Positions 1-4,880 of a stretch of 6,114 bases of DNA are shown here, piece by piece. Made by a program: the position numbers and the translations under genes. The stretch comes from an uncultured Chloroflexota bacterium. GTDB lineage: Bacteria; Chloroflexota; Dehalococcoidia; SAR202; UBA11138. Position 1 is the stretch's first letter. The number at the start of each line of letters is the position of its first letter. The DNA is taken from NCBI GenBank assembly GCA_913046025.1, contig CAJWRP010000154.1:1-6114 (forward strand), read 5' to 3'. A model generated the notes under the pieces. The model saw only the letters and a program-made list of their open reading frames with translations. It did no database searches and was not told where the DNA came from.

Positions 1-147
1 TTTTTGCAAAAGGACGCAATGATGCCCATCCTTGGGGTAAAGCAATAGCGTGACGGCCGCTGGCGTAAGAGAAGGATCATTAACGGTTTTGTGGGAGTTC
101 TCGGAAAGGATGCGCCTAATGAGATCCGGAACTGCATTCCCTGTCAC
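1..147 (-). CDS. Nudix hydrolase, probable CoA pyrophosphatase (N-terminal part, cut by window edge)
   Basis: Reading the minus strand from a GTG at 147 gives 49 open codons to the window edge. The product starts MTGNAVPDLIRRIL and continues to a segment PAAVTLLLYPKDGHHCVLLQ at residues 29-48. That segment resembles the first beta-strands of NudL/CoA-diphosphatase-type Nudix proteins, where a helical N-terminus leads into 'AAVLIPL...DG...LLL.KR' just before the Nudix box. The Nudix box itself lies outside the window, so catalytic residues cannot be checked. In that family the enzyme cleaves CoA or its thioesters to 4'-phosphopantetheine and 3',5'-ADP. GTG at 147 is preferred over the in-frame GTG at 159 because an AAAGGTGAT ribosome site sits seven bases before it; an in-frame TGA lies six bases upstream of the GTG at 159. 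It follows the AAA+ ATPase gene by 96 bases, and coaE heads the same strand, which supports a CoA-related role. The Nudix call is fairly sure; the substrate is inferred. Confidence 0.68.
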   Translation of the reverse strand, partial: MTGNAVPDLIRRILSENSHKTVNDPSLTPAAVTLLLYPKDGHHCVLLQK

Positions 148-154
148 AGACGAT

Positions 155-163
155 ATCACCTTT
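155..163 (-). promoter_or_regulatory. Ribosome binding site of the Nudix gene
   Basis: On the minus strand this reads AAAGGTGAT, a long match to the complement of the 16S rRNA 3' end. It is seven bases from the GTG at 147. It decides the start codon, since the other in-frame GTG (159) lies inside it. Confidence 0.6.
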
Positions 164-187
164 CAGGCTTATGGGCTGATGAAGGCA

Positions 188-223
188 CTGGGGATCAGGT
201 CTTGTTCAGAGTCCAATCCCCAG
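188..223 (-). other. Stem-loop between the AAA+ ATPase gene and the Nudix gene
   Basis: CTGGGGAT (188-195) and ATCCCCAG (216-223) are perfect 8-base inverted repeats with a 20-base loop. They lie in the 96-base gap between the ATPase stop and the Nudix start. No T-run follows on either strand, so it is not a classical intrinsic terminator. A 10-base palindrome CAGCATGCTG (221-230) overlaps one arm and could compete with it. It could be an RNA processing or attenuation element, or an operator; function is unknown. Confidence 0.45.
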
Positions 224-243
224 CATGCTGCCCGCCGCGGTTT

Positions 244-1137
244 CTATTCGAAAATGGAGCTTATCAATTCTTCTATACTCTTTTGGATGGAGGCATCGTC
301 CGTGACGGCCCAGTTAACTGCGACCTGACATGCCCTCCGTGCGGGAATACCTTGCGCAATTAGCTTGCCGGCGTAAATCAGCAGACGTGTGCTGGCGCCC
401 TCTCCCAGACCATGTTCTCGGAGATTACGAACCTTCTCACCCAGTTTGGCCAACTGCAAAGCGTCGCTCTCGCTGCAGCCAGACTCATGCTGAACAATCT
501 CAGCCTCTATCTCCACCGGCGGGTAGTCGAACTCAATAGATATGAACCGCTGGCGCGTGCTGTGCTTCAGGTCCTTCAACGCGCTCTGGTAGCCAGGGTT
601 ATACGAAAGTATGAGAAGGAAGCCATCCGCAGCCTCAAGCAACTCTCCCCGCTTCTCGATGGGAAGCATACGCCTGTGGTCGGTTAGAGGGTGAATCAAA
701 ACGGTGGTGTCTTTCCTGGCCTCAACGATCTCGTCCAGGTAGCATATGCCTCCGACCTTCACTGCGCGGGTAAGTGGCCCGTCGATCCACACTGTTGAGT
801 CCCCTTCCAGCAAGTAACGACCAACCAGGTCGCTGGAGCTCAAGTCTTCGTGGCAAGCGATGGTGACCAGAGGCATATTATCCCCATGAAGCGCACCATC
901 TGCATTTCCAGACTGCTTGATCTTATTAAGTTTCTGACCCAGTTTATAGGACATGTACTCAACAAATCGGGTCTTCCCGCAGCCAGTAGGCCCTTTAAAG
1001 ATTAGCGGAATCTTCTGCGCGTACGCGGCCTCGAAAAGCTCTACCTCGTCACCAACCGGCTTGTAGTACGGCTCCTCCGTGAAGTGAAACTCTTCGATTA
1101 CGTAGCTGCGATAAAGTGTTTTCGTGCTTTGAGTCAT
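244..1137 (-). CDS. CbbQ/NirQ/NorQ-type MoxR AAA+ ATPase
   Basis: A 297-residue AAA+ ATPase. Visible motifs are [18 protein letters not shown] at residues 22-39 (typical CbbQ/NorQ opening), Walker A GPTGCGKT 49-56, a DLVGRYLL stretch 103-110, Walker B ICYLDE 131-136, HPLTDHRR 149-156, sensor-1 region LSYNPGYQ 177-184 with Asn180, arginines 195 and 197 as finger candidates, and a sensor-2-like STRLLIYAG 249-257. In the family, a ring of CbbQ/NorQ works with a VWA-domain partner (CbbO/NorD) to remodel or load metal into a target such as Rubisco or nitric oxide reductase. No such partner or target gene is in the window, so the client is unknown. About 19 residues (71-89) between the Walker A helix and [10 protein letters not shown] look like an insertion against the family pattern as I recall it, making the protein longer than the usual roughly 270 residues. 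The gene starts 18 bases after the coaE stop. Its best ribosome site (AAGGAG overlapping the coaE TAA) is 14 bases from the ATG, rather far. Confidence 0.9.
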   Translation of the reverse strand: MTQSTKTLYRSYVIEEFHFTEEPYYKPVGDEVELFEAAYAQKIPLIFKGPTGCGKTRFVEYMSYKLGQKLNKIKQSGNADGALHGDNMPLVTIACHEDLSSSDLVGRYLLEGDSTVWIDGPLTRAVKVGGICYLDEIVEARKDTTVLIHPLTDHRRMLPIEKRGELLEAADGFLLILSYNPGYQSALKDLKHSTRQRFISIEFDYPPVEIEAEIVQHESGCSESDALQLAKLGEKVRNLREHGLGEGASTRLLIYAGKLIAQGIPARRACQVAVNWAVTDDASIQKSIEELISSIFE

Positions 1138-1155
1138 CTCTAACGTCTGTTCTCC

Positions 1156-1755
1156 TTAATGGCATGCAACTCTGTCATTCCACAATTTCTGGATTTTCGT
1201 CTTCAATTCAGTCAGGTCGCCTTCGTTTTCTATTACAACATCGGCGTGTGTTATTCGTTCTTCCTGGGTCATCTGCGAAGCTATCCTGGAGCGTATGGCC
1301 TCTTCGGTAAATCCGTTTCGCTCCTGAATTCGCTTTACTACGTCATGTTCAGGTGCAGTCGTAACCCAGACTTCGTTTACCAGCGGCGTCCACTTCGCCT
1401 CTATCAGCAGGGCTGCCTCTAGAACTGCCACCTCAGTGCCCTGTTCCGGCAGCTTCTTGAGACTCTCGTCGGCTAGTGCGTATATCTTGGGATGAGTAAT
1501 GGCGTTGAGTCTCTTTAGGGCCTCAGGGTCTCCGAAAACAATGGGGCCAAGCTTTGTTCGATCAATCTCACCATCAGGAGCTAGAATTTCCTCCCCAAAT
1601 GCCTCCACTACCTCGCGCCAACCCTCTGAGCGCGGCACGTAAATCTGGTGGCCAAGGAGGTCGGCATTAACGATAGCCACTCCTAATTTCTCTAGCATTT
1701 CAGACACCTGAGTTTTACCTGTCCCGATGCCTCCTGTGAGTCCAATAACTAGCAT
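1156..1755 (-). CDS. coaE: Dephospho-CoA kinase
   Basis: A 199-residue cytoplasmic kinase that phosphorylates the 3'-hydroxyl of dephospho-CoA with ATP, the last step of CoA synthesis. The N-terminus MLVIGLTGGIGTGKT carries the P-loop GGIGTGKT at 8-15. Further family signatures are IVNADLLGHQIY (28-39, with the probable catalytic Asp32), ITHPKI (86-91), VLEAALLIEA (111-120) leading into the lid region, RIASQMTQEER (157-167) for nucleotide and phosphate contact, and a terminal ADVVIENEGD (171-180). Length matches the family (about 200). The start at 1755 places the P-loop where it belongs; a weak GCGGGA element lies upstream of the ATG. It is the first gene of the minus-strand unit, with a convincing promoter at 1785-1813 and an inferred leader of about 23 bases. 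The next gene, the AAA+ ATPase, follows after 18 bases. Function is secure. Confidence 0.96.
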   Translation of the reverse strand: MLVIGLTGGIGTGKTQVSEMLEKLGVAIVNADLLGHQIYVPRSEGWREVVEAFGEEILAPDGEIDRTKLGPIVFGDPEALKRLNAITHPKIYALADESLKKLPEQGTEVAVLEAALLIEAKWTPLVNEVWVTTAPEHDVVKRIQERNGFTEEAIRSRIASQMTQEERITHADVVIENEGDLTELKTKIQKLWNDRVACH

Positions 1756-1784
1756 AAATTCCCGCTAAATGGCAAATTCAGCAT

Positions 1785-1813
1785 ATTGTATCAAGCTGCC
1801 CAAATAGGGTCAA
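1785..1813 (-). promoter_or_regulatory. Sigma70-type promoter for coaE and downstream genes
   Basis: On the minus strand, -35 TTGACC (1813-1808) and -10 TACAAT (1790-1785) are separated by exactly 17 bases, each one mismatch from consensus. TGA directly before the -10 box gives an extended -10 TGn. The expected start near 1778 leaves about 23 bases to the coaE ATG at 1755. No competing gene is read through it if selA starts at 1936. Confidence 0.72.
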
Positions 1814-1880
1814 CAATTTTCCAGTCAGCGGGTGGCTTCCACGTGGATAGCCATTCGGAAGAGAAGCTGACTCAGTTGGT

Positions 1881-1886
1881 TATAAT
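1881..1886 (+). promoter_or_regulatory. Putative -10 box of the selA promoter
   Basis: A perfect TATAAT lies 49 bases before the proposed selA ATG at 1936. Expected transcription start is near 1893, giving a leader of about 43 bases. No good -35 is seen: positions 1858-1863 read GAAGAG, and TTCGGA at 1854-1859 has a spacer that is too long. It may need an activator or be fortuitous. Together with the coaE promoter it would make 1756-1935 a divergent control region. Confidence 0.42.
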
Positions 1887-1935
1887 AGTAGAAAGTGGTA
1901 GCGCCATAACAAGAGAGGAATCGGTCACACTAGTA

Positions 1936-3306
1936 ATGACATCGAACTTCAAATTTCTGCCCAGCGTTGAAAAGGTCTTGTCCGATGACCGCATAGAAAC
2001 GCTCATCAAAACCTACTCACGAGAGGTCCTGGTAGAACTGGTCCGCTCGGAGATCAATACTGCCCGCCAGACCATCCTTGAAGGCTACGCGGCGCCTGAC
2101 TTCGATAGGATCATACAGGCAATCGAAGAAAGCGCCCAGACAAACTGGCGAGAGTGGCCAACCCACGTCATCAACGCAACTGGCGTAATTCTGCACACTA
2201 ACCTGGGACGAGCCCCTCTAAGCGAAGAGGCAACTAACGCAGCACGGAGGGCGGCCCAGGGCTACAGCGATCTTGAGCTAGACCTTAGCACCGGCAGGCG
2301 CGGCTCCAGGCAGGCCCACATATCCAACCTCATGGCAGAGGTCACTGGCGCAGAAGCCGCCATCGTAGTAAACAACAACGCCTCTGCGCTGATGCTTGGC
2401 CTTGCAGCCTTGGCCAAAGGCAAAGAGGTCATCGTTTCTAGAGGGGAGGCCGTAGAAATCGGCGGGGGCTTTCGAGTACCAGATGTGCTGAGGCAGAGCG
2501 GTGCCACTCTGGTAGAGGTTGGGGCCACCAACCGCACGTATGCGGGCGACTTCGAAGAAGCCATTACCGAGAATACCGGGGCCATACTGGCCGTTCACGC
2601 CAGCAACTTCAAGGTGATGGGCTTTACTCACGCCCCGGAGCTTTCAGAGCTGGTTGAGATAGGCGCCAGCCGTGGTGTTAACATCCTGCACGACCTAGGA
2701 AGCGGCTGCCTACTGGACACTTCGGCTTTCGGCATCGCTCACGAGCCTATGCCGCAGGAGAGCGTTCAAGCGGGAGTTGGACTGGGTTTTTTCTCGGGAG
2801 ACAAGCTTCTGGGCGGTCCTCAGGCGGGCATTATTGCAGGCAAACGCGAGCTTATAGACATCGTCGCGCGGCACCCTCTGGCCCGCGCCGTTCGCATCGA
2901 CAAGATGAGCATGGCCGCGCTGGCTGCGACGGTTCTCCACTACATTAAAGGTGAGGCTCTTGAGAAGGTGCCCATATGGCGCATGATCGCCATGCCCGAG
3001 AGCGAAGCTGCGACCATAGCTAAACGCTGGAAGAGTAAGATTGGCAGCAGCGCCTCGGTGGAAAGCACCTTGTCGACCATCGGTGGGGGCAGCCTACCTG
3101 GGGAAACCATCGACTCCTGGGCACTGACAATCGACTGCCGTACTAGATCCGGCGGCGCTGAAGCCCTTGCAAAGTCATTGCGAGAGGGCGACACTCCCGT
3201 TATCGGACGCATCGAAGACGAGCGACTACTACTCGACCCCAGAACGGTGCTGCCAGGTGAAGAGGACAGGCTTCTGTCAGCGGTGACCGACGCTCTTATG
3301 AGATGA
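1936..3306 (+). CDS. selA: L-seryl-tRNA(Sec) selenium transferase (selenocysteine synthase)
   Basis: A PLP enzyme that converts seryl-tRNA(Sec) to selenocysteyl-tRNA(Sec) using selenophosphate, in the cytoplasm. From ATG 1936 it has 456 residues, close to E. coli SelA (463). It begins MTSNFKFLPSVEKVLSD, the usual 'LPSVDxLL' opening helix. Further signatures are INATGVILHTNLGRAPLS (about 79-96), LELDLSTGRRGSR (113-125), VVNNNASA (144-151), SRGEAVEIGGGFRVPDV (168-184), HDLGSGCLLD (252-261), and the PLP-lysine motif FSGDKLLGGPQAG (286-298) with Lys290. The open frame extends back to an ATG at 1786, but those 50 residues match nothing in SelA and overlap the coaE promoter and a TATAAT box. The ribosome site (AGAGAGGA, 1912-1919) is 16 bases from the ATG, so the start is likely, not proven. 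The gene is divergent from coaE. No selB, selD or tRNA-Sec is in the window. Confidence 0.95.
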   Translation: MTSNFKFLPSVEKVLSDDRIETLIKTYSREVLVELVRSEINTARQTILEGYAAPDFDRIIQAIEESAQTNWREWPTHVINATGVILHTNLGRAPLSEEATNAARRAAQGYSDLELDLSTGRRGSRQAHISNLMAEVTGAEAAIVVNNNASALMLGLAALAKGKEVIVSRGEAVEIGGGFRVPDVLRQSGATLVEVGATNRTYAGDFEEAITENTGAILAVHASNFKVMGFTHAPELSELVEIGASRGVNILHDLGSGCLLDTSAFGIAHEPMPQESVQAGVGLGFFSGDKLLGGPQAGIIAGKRELIDIVARHPLARAVRIDKMSMAALAATVLHYIKGEALEKVPIWRMIAMPESEAATIAKRWKSKIGSSASVESTLSTIGGGSLPGETIDSWALTIDCRTRSGGAEALAKSLREGDTPVIGRIEDERLLLDPRTVLPGEEDRLLSAVTDALMR

Positions 3307-3328
3307 TCTTCCCGCTATACAAATATTT

Positions 3329-3338
3329 TGAATATTCA
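3329..3338. other. AT-rich palindrome in the selA-smr gap
   Basis: TGAATATTCA is a perfect 10-base palindrome. AATATT occurs twice here, separated by TTG (3322-3336). It lies in a 59-base gap that is clearly richer in A and T than the flanking genes, 27 bases ahead of the Smr start codon. It could be an operator or part of a promoter region for the downstream gene (a poor TATACA is at 3316-3321). Short palindromes of this kind also arise by chance. Confidence 0.25.
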
Positions 3339-3365
3339 CAAACTCTGTAACGAAAGCGTCTAACT

Positions 3366-3653
3366 ATGCCTCGAAAACGCGAAACATCCAGATTGCTGGG
3401 ACAACTCTCTGTTGAGACGGAGGTCCACCTACGCCGGATGCCTGTGCGCCAGGCCCTGGATAAGCTAGACCGATATCTGAGCGATGCTGTAATTGCGGGC
3501 TACCCCTGGGTCCGAGTCGTCCACGGCAAAGGAACAGGTACAATGCGCGAGGCCGTTCGAGAGTTCCTTTCGAAGCATCCTTCAGTCGTGAGGCACCGCC
3601 CGGCCGCTCCCAGTGAAGGTAACGGTGGCGTAACCATAGCAATGCTCCAGTAG
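3366..3653 (+). CDS. Stand-alone Smr-domain protein (MutS2 C-terminal type)
   Basis: A 95-residue basic protein that is almost entirely one Smr domain. After a short tail MPRKRETSRLLGQLS come the strand-helix EVHLRRMPVRQALDKLDRYL (19-38), an AVIAGYPWVRVVHGKGTG stretch (41-58) with the family's HGKGTG loop at 53-58, REAVREFLSKHP (61-72), and a C-terminal GNGGVTIAML (85-94). This is the order seen at the end of MutS2, where the domain nicks DNA or RNA. Here there is no MutS-like ATPase part upstream, since the previous gene is selA. The usual L-D-L-R/H-G motif reads V-H-L-R-R (20-24), so Asp and Gly are replaced; whether it is an active nuclease is open. The ribosome site is weak. It follows selA by 59 bases on the same strand and could be cotranscribed. 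Domain call is firm, role uncertain. Confidence 0.85.
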   Translation: MPRKRETSRLLGQLSVETEVHLRRMPVRQALDKLDRYLSDAVIAGYPWVRVVHGKGTGTMREAVREFLSKHPSVVRHRPAAPSEGNGGVTIAMLQ

Positions 3654-3724
3654 TTTTTTGGATTGTTTCCACTCGTTAAGGCCACCTGTTAGTTGCTTGC
3701 ACTTCTGAATCGATAATCTTACGC

Positions 3725-3826
3725 ATGTGCTGCGGGCTTGCCTCCTATGATCGAACCGTGGATAATGCCGCAGACATCAGACCCTCCGTAACCCAATTAT
3801 TTAATCTGTCCAAAAGAGTGACTTAG
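3725..3826 (+). CDS. Possible 33-residue upstream ORF (doubtful)
   Basis: ATG at 3725 opens a 33-codon frame beginning MCCGLASYDR and ending at TAG (3824-3826), six bases before the transporter ATG and in the same frame as it. No ribosome site precedes it and no family is recognised. The transporter itself has only a weak ribosome site (AGAGTG, 12 bases away), so translational coupling is conceivable. The remainder of the 179-base gap 3654-3832 holds a T6 run right after the smr stop without a supporting hairpin, and no clear promoter. Likely chance, recorded because of the position. Confidence 0.15.
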   Translation: MCCGLASYDRTVDNAADIRPSVTQLFNLSKRVT

Positions 3827-3832
3827 CCGCCT

Positions 3833-4750
3833 ATGGGCGAATTCATTTCAAATCTCCTGGCTATCTGGTGGGTACTACCCGTAAGCCTTATCATCGCAAT
3901 CACAGCCAATACGCTTGCCATGGAAGGCGCGGTGATGTTCACCCCTGCGTTCCTGTTGCTGTTTCCTGCCGTCAGTGGAGACTTTCCTGAACTAACGGCC
4001 AACGAGGCCATCGGCGTGTCACTCCTGATCATGTTTTTCGGAACGGCCAGCGCAAGTCTCGGCTACGTCCGCCAACAGGTCGTGGACTTTCGACTGGCGG
4101 CAAAGCTGATGGTCATCACGCTTCCATTGGCAGTCCTATCCAGGTCAGTGGCATTCCTGGTCCCTCCTTTGCTGCTCTTTATAGTTTTCGGAGCGGTGCT
4201 TTTTCTACTTGCCTGCATCGTACTAAGGTCAATAATGATGCACGGTAAGAGCAATAGGGGAACTGTCGACGCCAAAAACCGTGGAGATATCGACGGAGCA
4301 TCGGACGTCTTGAAAACAGAACTAGTAACGCGGGACGGCAGGACGTATCGGTACTCCGCTCGATTCAACTGGCTAGATCGAGGGCTTACCGGCGCGGGTG
4401 GACTACTGGTCGGTCTCATCGGTGTCGGCGTGGGTGCGCTGGTCAACACCGCGCTAATCATCCGTCATGGCCTGCCAGTGAGAGTCGCGGTGGCGACAAC
4501 AGTTATCGTGGTGTCGGCAACAGTGCTAGTCGGATCGATGACCAACCTTGTGATGGCAAGCCTTACAGGACAGGCAGCGGCCTTCGAGTGGTCGCTGGTC
4601 ATCATGGCAGTGCCTGGGGTAATCGTCGGCGGCCAGATAGCCCCGCACATCGCCGCACGGTGCCCGGAGTTGGCACTGAAAATCTCCCTCATTCTACTGT
4701 TCGTAATCATGAGCAGCATCATGATAATCAGAGGGGTTGTCGCCCTTTAG
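3833..4750 (+). CDS. TauE/SafE (TSUP) family membrane transporter
   Basis: A 305-residue inner-membrane protein. Likely membrane segments are around residues 11-30, 33-48, 59-79, 89-107, 108-132, 185-210, 217-241, 252-274 and 281-304, in two halves. Family features are TANEAIGVSLLIMFFGTASA (55-74) followed by GYVRQQVVDFRLA (77-89), and a glycine-rich second-half helix GAGGLLVGLIGVGVGALVN (187-205). TSUP proteins move sulfite, sulfonates, sulfoacetate and other small anions; the substrate cannot be told from sequence. A hydrophilic stretch of about 46 residues (137-182, rich in K, R, D and N) joins the halves and makes the protein longer than the usual roughly 250. ATG 3833 is chosen because the first membrane helix begins about ten residues later; its ribosome site is weak. 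It is flanked by smr (179 bases) and rarA (130 bases), so probably a single-gene unit. Confidence 0.83.
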   Translation: MGEFISNLLAIWWVLPVSLIIAITANTLAMEGAVMFTPAFLLLFPAVSGDFPELTANEAIGVSLLIMFFGTASASLGYVRQQVVDFRLAAKLMVITLPLAVLSRSVAFLVPPLLLFIVFGAVLFLLACIVLRSIMMHGKSNRGTVDAKNRGDIDGASDVLKTELVTRDGRTYRYSARFNWLDRGLTGAGGLLVGLIGVGVGALVNTALIIRHGLPVRVAVATTVIVVSATVLVGSMTNLVMASLTGQAAAFEWSLVIMAVPGVIVGGQIAPHIAARCPELALKISLILLFVIMSSIMIIRGVVAL

Positions 4751-4751
4751 C

Positions 4752-4773
4752 CTCGCCTCATTCGGCGAGTTTC
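4752..4773 (+). terminator. Short stem-loop after the transporter gene, possible weak terminator
   Basis: CTCGCC (4752-4757) and GGCGAG (4764-4769) form a 6-base, GC-rich stem with a 6-base loop, starting two bases after the transporter stop codon. Only TTT follows, so as an intrinsic terminator it would be weak. It could also protect the mRNA 3' end. Confidence 0.4.
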
Positions 4774-4867
4774 CAAGCCGGTTTCAACCCCATGCTGCTT
4801 CCGCTCAAGTCTACCCTACCGCTAGCCACCCGCATTCGCTACACTCAAGGCAAACATACGCCCCTGA

Positions 4868-4873
4868 TAAGGA
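4868..4873 (+). promoter_or_regulatory. Ribosome binding site of rarA
   Basis: TAAGGA ends seven bases before the ATG at 4881, the best-placed ribosome site among the plus-strand genes. It fixes the rarA start. Confidence 0.6.
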
Positions 4874-4880
4874 CTCTGAC

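Noticed and set aside
50..363. Two overlapping plus-strand frames of about 90 codons
   Set aside because: They lie antisense to the Nudix gene start and the ATPase C-terminus, have no family resemblance, and conflict with minus-strand genes that have clear motifs.
1786..1935. 50-residue N-terminal extension of SelA
   Set aside because: No resemblance to SelA, starts inside the -10 box of the coaE promoter, and covers a TATAAT box; the typical SelA start follows at 1936.
3654..3659. T6 run just after the smr stop codon as an intrinsic terminator
   Set aside because: No stable GC-rich hairpin precedes it; only a 3-base AGC/GCT pairing is visible.
3654..3832. A tRNA or tRNA-Sec gene, sought because of selA
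   Set aside because: No T-loop/acceptor pairing or long variable arm could be traced; the GATCGAACC stretch near 3750 has no matching arms.
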